Origin: Ophiobolus disseminans
Taxonomy: Eukaryota > Ascomycota > Dothideomycetes > Pleosporales > Phaeosphaeriaceae
Length of the DNA: 64,000 bases
Direction of reading: 5' to 3'
Assembly (NCBI GenBank): GCA_010093685.1
Contig: MU006231.1
Location: 1,102,428 to 1,166,427, forward strand
Shown: positions 1-12,380 of the stretch, piece after piece
Numbering within the stretch: position 1 is the stretch's first letter
Layout of the letters: each line of letters begins with the position of its first letter
The notes under the pieces: model-generated
The model's input: only the letters and a program-made list of their open reading frames with translations
Databases searched by the model: none
What the model was told of the DNA's origin: nothing
Position numbers and translations under genes: made by a program

Positions 1-323
1 GGACGTTTAATAGAGGTCGCGCTGCTCTGTGGAAAGACGTTAGAAGACAATGGTGCTCCATACGCTCTGATTATCGATATTGACCGTCGTTGACTGATGC
101 ATGTGGCATTGTTAGATTTGCAAGTACTGGTCCGAGACCGCCGAACCTTATTTCCGTGACCATTCCCGAAAGGTGCGATAAGGCTTCACCTGGGCACGTG
201 CGAGGCGATAAGCTTCATCAATAGATCGACGGTCCGGCTTGTCGTCTTTGCCGTGCACCGATTATTAAAGTTTCATATCTCACGAAGTCGAGCATAAGAG
301 TTGGATTATTGCATCATTGAGTA
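1..323. other. upstream non-coding region
   Basis: No coding signal was found. It precedes the zinc-cluster regulator and probably holds its promoter and 5' UTR. One CACGTG box lies near position 196. Nothing else could be supported. Confidence 0.5.
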
Positions 324-2951
324 ATGGGCGAGCCCATATCTGGCTCGGGGGCGCATTCGCCAGGCTCAACGGCAAAGTCAAATTCTGGAAGGCAGCGCAT
401 CATCTCATCATGTCTCACCTGCAGACGACGAAAAGTGAAATGCGATCACATACATCCTGTCTGTGGCGCTTGCGCTCGAGGGAGCCATGTGTGTACCTGG
501 ACGGACCAAATGCCCGGTCAAACGATAGCTGGAAGAATCTCGAAACCTTCTATAGCCGGGAACGGAAAGATCGCGAAGAACAGTGATGTGCAGTCGCGGC
601 TTGATCGGCTAGAACTTTTGTTAGAAAAAGCTGTCGCAGGCCATGCAACCATACCGCCGACTTCCGTACGTTCGAGCGCCGACTTTGAGCGCAAAGATCA
701 TGAGACGCATACGCCATCATCAAATAGCCAAACCTCAATCGGGCAGGGAATGGCTTCCGACGATGGCGACGGTACCTTGCTGCTGGATGGAGGGGGTTCT
801 CAATTTGTGTCTACTTTACACTTTGCACTGCTAGCAGAAGAGGTAAGTAAACTCTAGCAACATGTTTATCGTTGAGTTTGCTCTTTCTCTGGGTGAGCTG
901 ACAACCAAATCAGATTCAAGACATCAAAGCCTTACTAGGCGATAAAACAGACGAGGAACGAAAGGCGATGCCGCAAAGTAGCCTCGTCGACCTGCTTTCT
1001 CTTGGACGTGCCGGCATGGGCTCTAGCCTGGAGCAACTCCTCCCTCACAAGCTAGAGTTCCGTGATACGCTTCTGGATGTATACTTTGCAAATGTGGATC
1101 CCATGGTCAGGATAACCCACAAGTCAACCGTGATGCGTAAATTCGCGGCATATAACCGCGGTACGCACCCGATAGCGTTCGCCATATACTTTTCTGCGAT
1201 AAATTCCTTACCACCTAAAGTGGTGCAGGGCAAATTCCAGGACACAAAAGAAGCACTTCTAGATCGTTTCCAGCTGGGTGTTGAAATCTCGCTAGCTCGC
1301 GAAAACTATTTAACTTCGTCAAGTCTAGAGATTTTCCAGGGTTTTGTGCTCTGGCTCACGTGTATTACAAGAGAAGAAGATATGGGTAAGCATAACGGCC
1401 GCACACATGTTGATCCGACTGACGGAAGGGTAGGCAAGGCATGGGTCCTGTTGGGTCTCGCTTTCCGCATTGCATTGAACCAGGGTCTTCACAGAGATCC
1501 ATCTCTTTTCCCTGCTGGGTCTATGGATACGATTATGATCGAATCGAGACGACGCATGTGGCACCAGCTAGGACACCTGGAATTTCGCGCCGCCGAATGT
1601 AAAGGCCAAGAACCAAGCATAACTGAGGACTTCTACACCACTCTACTTCCACGCAACATCGACGACGAAGACCTCATCGATGGTGCTAGTCCTGGCCCTT
1701 CATCATACGATGCTGAGAAGCACACTACCCTTACCTTCCAGCTTGTCCGATACGTCGGCATGCGGTGTCTCCGACGCATTATCCAGTGCACGTACCGGCT
1801 CGAGCGCCGAATGCTGGACTCTGGACTCCACGGTACTTCCAGACCCGACCCTGCTCAAGAACTTCAGAATCTTTATAAGCAGATCAAGGAAATGCTTGCT
1901 GAGTACCACGAGGAAATCCAACGAAAGTACCTTCGCTTCTGTAACCCAGAGGTACCCATGCAGAGGTTGTGCATTGGTTTGGCATCGTTGTTGGAATGGC
2001 GATGCTACTTGCTGTTCTGGCTACGAATGCCACGAGCGTACCGTGATGTCGTTTTCTCGAATGATATCCGCAGGTCGTATGTAAGAGCCTACCTTCGGCA
2101 CGGGATAAGAGCTCACCACTGCCACAGTATCTTCGAGAAGTCTGTTAAATGTATAGAGACGATCAACAACGCAGCTGCAGACGTCGATGCAGCGCGATTC
2201 CAATGGCACATAGGTCACTTATTCCCCATGAAACTCATGCCTCAATAACATGTACTGACCTTCATAGGAGGTATCGCTTCTTTCCAAGCCATCATGCATG
2301 TCCTGTCCGAGCTACGGAACCCACTCTTCGACACCCCTGATCGGCAACGCGCCCTTCGAGCACTACAGATGTCACGTCTTCTTCGTGAAAACAATGGTGC
2401 AAAAGCATGGCAGGCTGTTCGCAATATGATTGATAGAGCCATTGCTGAACATAACGCATCGCCAAGAACCCAAGCAGATGCCTCTGGCTCATTTGCAAAT
2501 CCGCCTGCGCAGTCGCACTCTGCACCACTTGAAGACCCGTCGAATGATAATCTCCGCGTCTATCCAGCCATAGGAGCAATTCCGAGCTATGCAATCCAAG
2601 TATCGACAGGACAATACACCCCAGACCCCATCACAACTGATCTGCAACAAATGCAGCCAAATCCGAATCTGTTACCGCCCATGAGGCAACCCGTGCAACA
2701 GCGACCTCTACCGCAATCTGTACAACCCAATTGGGATGACTTCAATCTGAGCAACATCAACAACATTGCGGGAGACGTTCATCCAACGCCAGGGATCATG
2801 CCGGACTTTGACTTCGTATGTATTGTGTTTTTGTGGAAGACGAGAATCAGACTGACCAAAACAGGGATTCTGGGGCGATCCCTTCAACTACGAAAACGAA
2901 CCTGCTGCTATTCCGGTGGAAGGAAGCTACTTCCCTTCATGGATCGGATGA
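324..2951 (+). CDS. Zn2Cys6 zinc-cluster transcription factor
   Basis: Predicted nuclear transcriptional regulator of about 800 residues. The N-terminal zinc cluster reads CLTCRRRKVKCDHIHPVCGAC (residues about 30-50), giving the six zinc-binding cysteines of the Gal4-type binuclear cluster. A short dimerisation-like stretch follows, then a long middle region of the fungal_trans (middle homology) type with RMWHQLGHLE and the WRCYLLFWLRMPRAY segment. The C-terminus is Gln/Pro/Asn-rich, as in activation regions. Introns read as 843-913, 2077-2127 (51 nt, no stop), 2214-2267 and 2816-2864; together they give one open frame (2403 nt) ending at TGA 2949-2951. The ATG at 324 is the first in frame before the zinc cluster. 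The target pathway cannot be inferred; the neighbouring reductase is on the other strand and lies tail-to-tail. Confidence 0.88.
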
Positions 2952-3527
2952 GTCCTCTTAGGTCGCTCTATCACTTTGGCAGTTTGCGCTCCAGGCGTCG
3001 CCTTGATGTCGGAAGAGTCTGCAACATGTATTGCCGCTGCTTGGTTCTCACCGCAAACAACCCCGCCATGACCGGCCCGCGTGTGCTTATCAAGCTCACA
3101 ATTTCCCACACGGAGTCATTCGCGTGGTGTTTCTTGCCACCTTGCATTCATTTCCGGACTACGATCAATAGCCTTCGGAGTTGAAGATGAATTGGTTGGC
3201 TAAGACGTATTCACATGGTAATCACAACCGTCGAAAACCCTATATCCTCACAAACATCATTTCTAATTGTGAAAGCGTAAGCTTTGTACGTCTTAATTGT
3301 GGTAAATATTGCTAATTGAACGGTAGGATGCGAACAATAGCTGCTTGATATGTGCTGAAGAACCCGCTCGATGTCTTCTTTTGACAGTTTTGAGTGCAGG
3401 AGAGCACTTACGGCTATACACAGAGATGGTTGGGAGAGTTGGACTACGAAGCTTACAACAGCCACTCTTTGTTAGATACGCAAGTCATAGACTTGACAAC
3501 TGAAACAAAGTCCGTGAATACCGCCGA
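2952..3527. other. intergenic region between convergent genes
   Basis: 3' regions of two convergent genes. Only short ORFs without recognisable features were seen. Confidence 0.5.
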
Positions 3528-4934
3528 TCATGACCCCTCTAGCACACTGCTGAATAGATCCACCAAGCCCTCGTTAAGCGTTGGGTGCGTCACGATCAGG
3601 CTTGAGATGCTTGTGTAAGGCAGCCCAGCAGACATCGCCAACTGCACGACCGGCAGTAACTCTCCAGCCCGATCACCAAGCGCTGTGAAACCGAGAACTG
3701 TGTCATCCGTAGCGCTCACCAATGCTTTCGCGAACCCGTGCGTGGCATCCATAGCCCTGGTCCTCAGAAAATTTGCCATGGGGATTTTAGCGAGGCGGTA
3801 CTTGACACCCGTCTTTCGGGCTGCGTTCTCGCTTAGACCAACGTGAGCGAGCTCGGGATTCGTATAAAGCGTGTATGGAACCTGGCGGCTCTTCGTTGAG
3901 CGGAATGGCTTTTTGTTGAGCAAGAAGTCTGCTACGATGCGGAAGTCGTCGTAGCCCATGTGTGTGAAGTGTGGCGAGCCTGCACAATCACCCCCAGCAA
4001 AGATTTCCGGAATACTAGTTTGGAGATACTCGTTGACCGCGATATGGCCGGTGGATGTGAGTTCGACGCCCGCTGCTTCGAGCCCGATGTCTTCGGTGTT
4101 CGGTAAACGTCCGCTTGCGACCAGCAGATGAGTTCCCTTCAGCTCGAAGGCCGTACCGTTTCGGGTGCCAGTCAACGTGACAGATCTCCCAGAGATACCA
4201 GTCACACTCGATACCGTGAAAGAAGTGAAGAACTCAACACCCTCGCCCTTCAAGATCTCCACCAAGGCATCCGACACATCTTCGTCTTCAATCTTTAAGA
4301 TCCTTCCACCCCTCTCAACCACCGACACCTTGGCTCCAAACCTCCGAAACGCCTGCGCGAATTCCAAGCCAACATATCCACCACCCAGGATGAGCAGATG
4401 CTCAGGCACCTGATGCAGATCCATGATTTCGATATGCGTCATCGGCTTCGCTTGCTTCAGTCCAGGCGTGTCATCAACCTTCGCACGCGACCCTGTACAT
4501 ATGATGATGTTATCCGCAGTCACAATCCTCTTCCCACCACTCTTCAAATCAATCTCGATTATTCCCCCGCCAATCAGCCTTCCACGCCCCATGATCAACT
4601 CTGTATCACTCTTTTCGAATATGTCTTCATGCATCTTGGTCAATCCCTTCACCATCTCATTCTTCCTCGCAAGAACGGCCGCCATGTTTACATCTTTGAC
4701 GTCACCCTTCAACAGCCCAGTCGCAGTGTACTTCTTGGCAAGGTGCGCAATTTCAGCGCTGTACACGAAGTTTTTGGACGGCAGACATGCAATATTTGGG
4801 CACGAGCCGCATAGATACGTCGACTCGATTACGGCGGTGGGGACGTTGAGCGTGGAGGAGAGGGTCCAGCAGATGCATCTTCCGGCTTCGCCGGAGCCGA
4901 GAGAGATGGTGTGGTAATGGTTTGGAGTAGCCAT
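3528..4934 (-). CDS. class I pyridine nucleotide-disulfide oxidoreductase (mercuric reductase/DLD-like)
   Basis: Flavoenzyme of about 468 residues, single exon. It has an N-terminal FAD dinucleotide fold (GSGEAG), the redox-active disulfide motif GSCPNIACLPSK (Cys-x4-Cys), a second GxGxxG for NAD(P)H (LGGGYVGLEFA), a second FAD motif (IFAGGDCAG) and a C-terminal dimerisation domain with the expected HPTLNE. The final His-x4-Glu is the usual catalytic pair of this family. The substrate is unknown: the fold covers lipoamide dehydrogenase, glutathione and mercuric reductases, and no heavy-metal-binding N-terminal domain is present. The start is set at 4934 (MATPNH); an in-frame ATG at 4946 is equally possible. 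The residues after the first glycine motif (RCICW) are unusual for a Rossmann helix. Confidence 0.85.
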   Translation of the reverse strand: MATPNHYHTISLGSGEAGRCICWTLSSTLNVPTAVIESTYLCGSCPNIACLPSKNFVYSAEIAHLAKKYTATGLLKGDVKDVNMAAVLARKNEMVKGLTKMHEDIFEKSDTELIMGRGRLIGGGIIEIDLKSGGKRIVTADNIIICTGSRAKVDDTPGLKQAKPMTHIEIMDLHQVPEHLLILGGGYVGLEFAQAFRRFGAKVSVVERGGRILKIEDEDVSDALVEILKGEGVEFFTSFTVSSVTGISGRSVTLTGTRNGTAFELKGTHLLVASGRLPNTEDIGLEAAGVELTSTGHIAVNEYLQTSIPEIFAGGDCAGSPHFTHMGYDDFRIVADFLLNKKPFRSTKSRQVPYTLYTNPELAHVGLSENAARKTGVKYRLAKIPMANFLRTRAMDATHGFAKALVSATDDTVLGFTALGDRAGELLPVVQLAMSAGLPYTSISSLIVTHPTLNEGLVDLFSSVLEGS

Positions 4935-6133
4935 GTTTGAGAACAAAGGCTCGTATTGGATGAAGTACTTGATGAAGTGAGGAAGATGGTAGTTGATAGC
5001 TGTTTCTTTGACGTTTTTAGGAGCTCCTTTCCTTCATCTAGTGGTGGACATCTGCATCGCTTTATACGTCGTTCAATGAGCCATTGCAGTATTCCGGTCC
5101 TACTCCCACATATACCATCGAACCGCTTCCGGCAATTTGTTGTTGCTGACCCAGCATTCTTTCCCCGCTTCCAAGGCTTGATGGATAATCGTGAAAAAAA
5201 ATAACGAACCAACCCAGGTTCTTTATACTACAGGGTAGCAGAACTACCCGAACGAGACAGCGTACATAAGCGGCGACATGCTGACATAGGTGCTGAACAA
5301 TTTGATCAGATTGGATAAATTGGCAGACGACCTGAACAACCTTCTCAACTTCTCCGATTAGGAAAGAATTTGGGCTTGGCTTCCTGTGGTCTGTAGCAGG
5401 CAATCTTGGAAGCCTTGGGCCGGTGAGATCGTTGAGTCGAGGTTGAGCCACCACACCTGTCGTGCCTTTCGGAGGCTGTGAGCTGAACACGAAAATCGTA
5501 CTCTACAAGGCAGACTCGCTACGCTACACAGCGCCATTTTGCACGGGTGTTACAATTGAACACACCCTTTTTACCGGTATGCGTAGCTTCAGACATCAAA
5601 CGACGTCGAATCCAGGCAGGAGAATTGATCTAGTTTTTTTATCTTCTCGCAACGTCGTCATGCTCCCCACTCCACGGTTTCCCAGCAACCAGCATCCGCG
5701 CTCCCGCCATCTTAACCTGAACCAGGTCACTAAGGTGGCCTATTTTTACAAGCGCTGACGCGTTCTAACTTTATCAGGGGAGGATCCCCTAGGCGCGGGG
5801 AGACGCGAGGCTGCGCGACCCACTTTTGCATGTGCACAGCTGAGGCTGAGACGAGCTGCGCAACATCTGACAGGAACACTCTTTTTGCTGCCTTTCTCCT
5901 TACCACTGTCTTTACATCTTTTCGATATTCAAGAGATACCCGTGCGCTTCTTGTCTTCTACTTTTGAGCTTTTGTACATCGCCTTCGCCCGTTTGCGACA
6001 CCGATACACGGAAATTCGACTCCTCTGTTTGCCGCAAGGCTGACTGTCAACACTTACCCTTTGGCTGTCCGACGGCCCAACGACGTATTTCCACAACCTC
6101 ACTTCCACGGCATAGAGGAAAAGGATAGCGAAG
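4935..6133. other. divergent intergenic region
   Basis: About 1.2 kb between divergently transcribed genes. Pyrimidine-rich tracts around 5880-5960 and 6020-6060 suit the promoter/5' UTR of the downstream membrane-protein gene. No supported gene. Confidence 0.5.
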
Positions 6134-7198
6134 ATGCGGATACCACAGTCATACATACAGAAATGCAAGGTGGTTGGCCACCTTTTCCAGGGCATATTCA
6201 TCTTCGTTGGATTATGCATCACGATCACAGTGTTCTCCAAGAAAGGAGAAACAGGAGGAGCGACGAAGTTCTACCTTGCACTTGTGCGTATATACCATGT
6301 TCCCAAAGTCAAGGCAAATCTCGGAACAAAGTCGTGGCAGCACTCGAGGCAAGGCTGACGATGATACACAGTGTTTCCTCTCCCTCCCAGCAATTATCTA
6401 CCTCTCCATGGTGCCCATGTGGTCTCGCGCCGCACGCTTCGCAAACGCCTACGCCTTCCTCGCTATCGATGTGCTATACACGATCCTTTGGTTCGCAGCC
6501 TTCATCGCCGTGGCGATGTGGAACAGCAGTGGTATCAAAGAGGGCGCGAAGGACAAGAAGATACCCGATGATGAGCGCAATTGTACGACGTTCAAGTGGG
6601 GCAGCGAAAGCAAATGCAACGTCAGCAAAGCCAGTGTGGGCGTAGGGGTTGTGATATTGTAAGTACCGAATACCCCAAAATGTGGAACGAGGCTGACAAT
6701 AAGCATAGCCTCCTGTTCGCCCTCACAACTGCAGTGTCAGGCTACTACCTCCACAAGTTCCTGCGCGAAGGCGTCCTCCCCTACGAATCGAAAACGCCCA
6801 ACCCTCACCACATAACGGGCGACTCATCCGCCGCAAAGGACAACGCGTGGAGCACGGAAATCGAAACTGCGCACCGCGACTCCGACGACGATGACCGCCG
6901 GACAGAACACGGAGGCAACCAGCAAGAAGACGAGTACGCCTTACTGCACAGCACGGAAACAGACGAGGGCCGACACCCAGGCAGGCCCTTGAGTTGGGGC
7001 GAGGAGAGAGGTGCGTATGGGCAGCCAAAGCCGTATGCGGACTATAGGGAACCAGCGGGTGTGAATGCGTTGAGTCCAGGCGGTTATGATGACTACAGGC
7101 AACAAGCGGGTGCGGGTCTGGGTGGCGGTGCAGGCTCAGTCAACAGCAAAGCGAGTCATGGTGGGAGTGGATATAGCTTTGGTGGCGGAGGACGATGA
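6134..7198 (+). CDS. MARVEL-like four-helix integral membrane protein
   Basis: Three-exon gene (introns 6284-6371 and 6659-6708) giving about 308 residues. Four hydrophobic segments are visible: HLFQGIFIFVGLCITITVF, the FYLAL/CFLSLPAIIYLSMVP segment joined across intron 1, AFLAIDVLYTILWFAAFIAVAMW, and SVGVGVVILLFALTTAVSGYYL joined across intron 2. This spacing, the charged loop with a Cys pair between helices 3 and 4, and the long hydrophilic C-terminal tail match fungal MARVEL-domain proteins of the plasma membrane. The tail (about residues 150-308) is rich in Asp, Gly, Tyr and Pro. No enzymatic motif. The precise role is not predictable. Confidence 0.8.
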
Positions 7199-8650
7199 AG
7201 GCACAGTGTATATGTACAGATACATTTTCTTTGAGCATTGGGGCTTAAGCCTTCTCTTTGGTTTGCACATTAGCGCTTGGGGTTCATATGGTCTGGTATT
7301 ATATTGCATACTCATCTCATCGCTTCGTTCTAATTCGCTGTGTGCATGTGGTCCTGCTTCTCCTGCCATCTAATGCGAAGCTTCATGGCCCATAACGTAC
7401 GGCTACTTGCTTGCGTTGGCCGCACATAGTCGTTGGGCGTTCTCGAACTGCTTACACCTTGCGAATCACGCCTCTTCGTACACTGACGCTTGTCTAGTGT
7501 TGATTATACGCATCAAGTGCCGGTGAAGTGCCGGTGATCAAATGATGAGTAAACACTGCCCACGAACACGTTTCGGTATCGTAATTTCCTGTCCAGAGAG
7601 CATCGAGGTCCAACAACACAGATAGCAGCCGATGAGAACCACGCAGCCCATCATAAGGTCGATGTTGTATTGATTACTGAATAGCAGAGTGGTCCACCAA
7701 TTGTGTTGTGTGTATGCCGCCGTATAGGCATACAGATCGTAGGCGGATGGAAACGAAGCAGGGGTGGTCGCTTCTATTCTTTCATGATAGGTTGATTGCT
7801 ACTCTTGTTGTGCAGAGTCATGCCTGAAGGTCTGAATGTCACTTCTTGTTGGTGCATGGAGCAGGTTTAGGTTCGCCGTGTCTCGTTTTGGGGTCGGCGT
7901 TCGAGTAGTGGTAGGATACTCGGTACAGTCTCCCAGTAAAGATTAGCAGTACTCGTGTCGATTTCGGTTAGGATGCTCGAAGTTGTCATCCTGTACTTTC
8001 GAGATGTACCAGGTCGACGAGACCTAGTTTGTCTTCTCAGGTTACATGACGGACGCCCGGCCTAGCTCTTGAGGTCCTCGTCAAGGTTGCATCAGTACCG
8101 GATTGGGAGTGTGCGAGCAAGCAGATATCAGACTCGTCTTTGCCAACTTATATTATCACGGATGTATACTTCAATGAGCGTCGCCAGTATGGAAGGGTAA
8201 GAAAACTAGCAGGGGGTGGTGTAGAAGCGCGCATGCGTATGAAGATTGATTGCCAGGGTGCTGTCGAACCTACCGGTAAGCGAGGCCCCGAAGATGGCCC
8301 CATGCGCCGTTGTCAACCAACGCTCCTCATCCTACGTGCCTGTCTCACGGCTCCACTGTTGGTGACCTTGTCACTTTGCTGTATCGATAGCAGCCATGGG
8401 ATTTGCCCTTCGAGCCTCTGAAGCCTCGGCTCCGCGGCGTCTCGCCGAGAAATTGCACGGAAAGTAGCCGCTTTCGCGCGTAGTCTCTACTAATCATCCT
8501 TGCTCTGGTCTTTAATTGTTTTGTAATCATTCATCTGGGCGCCAGAGAAATGGCCTTGGTTTGGACTGACGATAGTCACCCCACTTGTCCTCTAGACATG
8601 TTCGGCGCATGGTTTCTGGAGTTGCGCTGCCTGGCCCATAAACACCAGCC
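7199..8650. other. intergenic region without supported gene
   Basis: About 1.45 kb. Short ORFs only (for example 8140-8421), none with protein-like composition or splice partners. Contains an AGTGCCGGTGA-type short direct repeat near 7517-7535. No RNA gene recognised. Confidence 0.5.
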
Positions 8651-8789
8651 ATGACCGCTCCCAAGGTGCGTACCCAACAAGACCAAACACCCACGCATGC
8701 ATCGTCCGGGGCTGTATCAAGCTTACCATAATACTCATACATAGCTTCTACATCGCGATACGCTCAACAGTAAAAGTCCGTGGACCCAA

Positions 8790-9793
8790 ATGCCTTCCAA
8801 CTTCCGCAACACCATACCGTCGGAGCGCTTCTCTGCCGAGAAGGGCCGATATGTGCTCTACATTAACTACGTATGCCCATGGGCCCACCGCGCAGTCATC
8901 GTTCGCGCATTGAAAGGACTGGAAGATATCATACAATTGGTGGAGGTGGATGGGCGAGATCCCACACATGGGTGGTATTTCTCGGGCTATAGAGGGCCAG
9001 ACAAGGACCCCATATATGGCGGGAGGTGGCTAAAAGAGCTATACTTGAAGGCAGATCCACACTACAGCGGGAGAATTACCATACCAGTGCTATGGGACAA
9101 AAAGCATGGTGTGCACTTCCATACGAGCTTCGGAGATTTCAATGCTGATAGTGAGTAGCCACGATTGTGAACAACGAGAGCGCTGAGATCACACGAATGC
9201 TATGCGACGCTTTTGACCCCATGCTGCCGCTTGAAATGCGGGAGGTGCAAAAGGGGCCAGCAGCTCTGATTCCTAAGCATTTACAAGGCGATATCGACCA
9301 GCTCAACTTATGGGTCTACGACACTATCAACAATGGCGTGTACAAAGTCGGCTTTGCAGCTTCCCAAGCAGCGTACAATGAGCATGTCGCCAAGCTGTTC
9401 CAGTCTTTAGATCGGCTCGAGCATCACCTTTCGCAACCTGGCCACCACCCGTATCTGTTCGGCCAACACATCACCGAGGCTGATATACGTCTCTACACGA
9501 CTCTTGTCCGCTTCGACGTGGCTTACTACACGTTATTCAAGTGCAACGTCAAAATGATTCGCCTCGACTACCCTCGTCTGCACGCCTGGCTGAGGCTACT
9601 GTATTGGAGCGAGGGGCCTGAGGCCGCAGGTGGAGTGTTCAAAAGCACAACTCACTTCGACGTGGTAAGTTCTTGTACATCGGACCCAAAGATGAGATGC
9701 TAAGTAGACCAGATCAAGCGTGGATACTCGTCCGTCATACCCGGCAACGGTGTTGTGCCTGCTGGTCCTTTGCCTTATATCATGCCCTTGTAG
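8790..9793 (+). CDS. glutathione S-transferase, Xi class (glutathionyl-hydroquinone reductase, ECM4/GTO-like)
   Basis: Cytosolic glutathione-dependent reductase of about 301 residues. Visible hallmarks are the N-terminal thioredoxin-fold active site NYVCPWAHR (catalytic Cys in CPWAHR), the IPVLWDKK and IVNNESAEI glutathione-binding strand/helix, and a C-terminal helical domain with EADIRLYTTLVRFD. It ends GVVPAGPLPYIMPL, close to the family's usual C-terminus. Introns 9109-9158 and 9665-9712 join frames exactly, and the stop is at 9791-9793. The N-terminus is short: family members usually carry about 20-30 more residues before the SxFRN motif. A tiny exon 8651-8665 spliced (intron 8666-8744) to 8745 stays open into 8790 and would add 20 residues, but it does not show the usual DGxFxR motif. 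Confidence 0.9.
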
Positions 9794-10036
9794 AAAGCGC
9801 CGCGCGCTCTAAACTCGTCTCGAGCTTCTCATTCGTATTTTCCACAACATTACGATTACCAAAATGTTTTCTCCATAGTTAGCGTTGATTGAAGGGTTGA
9901 TTGTGCGTACTTTCAGTTGGTGCTACATCTGGTAGTGGTTGCGACCGGAACATGCATCAAAATTCTGTTGTTACAGCTCATGGACTTGCAACATCAGAAA
10001 CTGTTATTCTCTCTCCATATCTAGAGTCGTTGTCAA

Positions 10037-10291
10037 CTATGGTAGCCGCGTGCAAACAGCCATTGGGCCTGCGCCACTTGTCCCAGCAATGTTCGTAGAG
10101 CTGCCGGTTGTAGAGGTGTCGGCTACGCGATCGTCTTCTGTGGAGCTATGATCCGTGGACTCATCGCTCGAAGTGTCATGACTGGCTCGTTCAATTGTGT
10201 GTCGATGGGTCGTTGTTGTGAGGCACTCGTAGACCATGAGCCTAAGCTCAATAGGCAGATCAAGGAAGCGGAAGTGATTTTGAGGGCGCAT
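10037..10291 (-). pseudogene. truncated F-box-like family copy (copy A)
   Basis: Starts like its intact neighbour at 11097-11957: FRFLDLPIELRLMVYECL matches the F-box-like N-terminal motif of that family. After about 35 residues the sequence becomes Ser/Thr/Asp-rich and ends after 84 residues, against 286 in the intact copy. No further family sequence was found downstream on this strand. It is probably a truncated relic; a short functional protein cannot be excluded. Confidence 0.6.
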
Positions 10292-11096
10292 GTTGACGAC
10301 GTCGAGGTTGAGCGTTGAGCGTTCAAAGCGATGTACGTTGTGTTCGGGAGGCGAGCGTTCGCTATATATTGATAGGTGCGTTACTAGCGCGATTTGTGCT
10401 CAGATTCGTGATCGCTTTCACCTTAAGATAGCAGTGTTCGCAGGCTGCCTGTAGATTTTACTTCCTGCGACCCGATTGCTGCTACTTGTTGAACGGACAC
10501 GCATGCCTATATGAGGAATAAAGTTATCAAAATCGTCCGCATGACTCTTCACTAACAGGATTAGGCTACCTAGATTTGAGCAAGTCATTCACACACTCTG
10601 TAACGTCAGTCTAGTATTGGCGGAGCGCACACGCATGGAGGACATAAGCAACATACTGATTCTCGAAACAATCCACTATGCGGAGATTGGAGTGTAGCTG
10701 TACACCGCGTTCTGACGCGTTCCAGCCTATGTCGTAAGCCAAGGCGCTAGTCCGCCAGTCATTCACTTCGACGCGTTCCTGCCTCACGCTTGCCAGCCAC
10801 TGTCATAGTACTTTGGTCCTTTAAAAACCAACACCTCTAGTTCCACGAATGCTGGGATGAACCATAGTAAGAGACATCTGGCAAACAATGAGCAGTCAAG
10901 TTGGACCTAGAGCGTGGAACAAAACTTTACTAATCAAATACAAGATCTTGAGTGTGCTCACAGCTTCTGTCTCCCTTCGCAGTTTAACCACGCTCGTTGT
11001 CGCTCGTGTACCCATCGTGCTGAACATAACCAGGCTCGTCAATATCCTCAAAATGCTCGGCACACACATCAATTCAACCTTCCCACCCATCTTCTC
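10292..11096. other. intergenic spacer between family copies
   Basis: About 800 nt with no supported gene. Opposite-strand ORFs at 10888-11100 lie partly antisense to the 3' end of copy B and look like shadows. Confidence 0.45.
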
Positions 11097-11957
11097 TTAG
11101 TCTTCCAGAAGCTTCGCCCAAGCCTCATCGGTCTTCACCACGTTGACCCGAAAGCTCAGGTTCACACCGTGTCTACTCCTGCACCCCCGCGTGATCAGGT
11201 CCAGAAGCCTCCCAACGTCCCTCCTAGTGAACGCGATATCTTCTTCGCCGTTTTGCGGGGATAGGATGATCTCCGGGAACGACTTTCGATATGCAAACAT
11301 GAAGCTTATGCTTGTTTCCGCTGCAATCTCCATCGCGCTCTTCATGCATATAACAACTTCGTTTCCATGCGGTTCAGTCTGATCATCATACTCACTGACT
11401 ATGAGCTCGACGTGGTCTTTGTGCACGTTGTCGCGCGAGACTTGATGCGTATGTTCGAGGAACGTGGAACAGCGAGAGACGAAGTCTGCGACGCGTGCAT
11501 TCAGAGTGTCGTCTACATCGGAAAGAACGGTATTGCTGGTAGGAGCAGGGACAAGGCATTCTAGGAATGGGTATTCTCCGGTTATGAGAGCCGCCGCTCC
11601 ATAGCTGAGCTGGAAACACAGCGGCATCTTCTCAAGGTGGCGTAACTTTCGCGCTAAAAGGGGCGTGGCTTCTTCGTTGATGATCCGGCAAGTCCTGAGT
11701 ATAGCAACTGGAATTGACTTGCGAACGAGGGTCATCGCCAAATCCACGGCCTGAGGAGGTTCCCAAGAACTGGCTTCTCGGACGTCGACATCAGACAGTA
11801 CGTGGCGTCGAGTCGCGATTTCGAGCTCTTCGTACACCATGCAGCGTAACTCTGGTGGTAGGTCGAGAAAACGAAATGGCTCGAGGATATGTAGGTGCCT
11901 TTGGGTAGATGGTGTAACTAATCCAGCTGTAGTGGCCAACGGTGCCATCTTCGTCAT
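11097..11957 (-). CDS. F-box-like / 2EXR-like hypothetical protein (copy B, intact)
   Basis: Uninterrupted 286-residue ORF. The N-terminal motif FRFLDLPPELRCMVYEEL (about residues 28-45) resembles the F-box-like or 2EXR-like start of a family expanded in filamentous ascomycetes. After it come conserved positions shared with copies C and D: SIPVAILRTCRIINEEATPLL and DFVSRCSTFL. The remainder has no recognised catalytic motif. F-box-type motifs usually bind Skp1 in ubiquitin ligases, but that role is unproven for this family. It is the only complete member of four same-strand copies in about 4.7 kb, which points to local tandem duplication. An ATG three codons in (MAPLATT) is an alternative start. 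Confidence 0.75.
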   Translation of the reverse strand: MTKMAPLATTAGLVTPSTQRHLHILEPFRFLDLPPELRCMVYEELEIATRRHVLSDVDVREASSWEPPQAVDLAMTLVRKSIPVAILRTCRIINEEATPLLARKLRHLEKMPLCFQLSYGAAALITGEYPFLECLVPAPTSNTVLSDVDDTLNARVADFVSRCSTFLEHTHQVSRDNVHKDHVELIVSEYDDQTEPHGNEVVICMKSAMEIAAETSISFMFAYRKSFPEIILSPQNGEEDIAFTRRDVGRLLDLITRGCRSRHGVNLSFRVNVVKTDEAWAKLLED

Positions 11958-12380
11958 GGTTGCGCAAAGGTTTGAGATTGAATACGGTCCAAGGCTGTTG
12001 TGTATTCGTGTGAAAGGACGGAGAGGCGATGGAGTTGAGTCTCATCGCAAAAGCAAGGTACGGTACCCAGGGTATAGCGCAAACCTCCGACGTGGGGCAT
12101 ACATTTCACTTCATCCTCATCTTCACTTTCACTTTCATTTTGAAGATTTACAGCTCACTAATTTGTCAGAAGATATGAGTGGTAATAGCCTCCACCATAT
12201 TGTCGGTCAGGGGTGAGCTTCAACCAGGATGCCAGGCTCTATTATGAACTCTGTCCGCCGCGTAATGCAATCAAACGCTTCTTTCGAAAGACACTACTAA
12301 TTCCCATCGCTCGAAACATATCCGGCTTATATAACTCCAATCCCATAGATATCCCTTGTAACGCAACAGATGCTGCTCCC
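11958..12380. other. intergenic spacer between family copies
   Basis: Upstream region of copy B and downstream of copy C. It has CT/CA-rich runs near 12105-12145. No gene supported. Confidence 0.45.

Noticed and set aside
5462..5758. 98-codon + strand ORF
   Set aside because: Composition not protein-like, and it lies in a promoter region between divergent genes.
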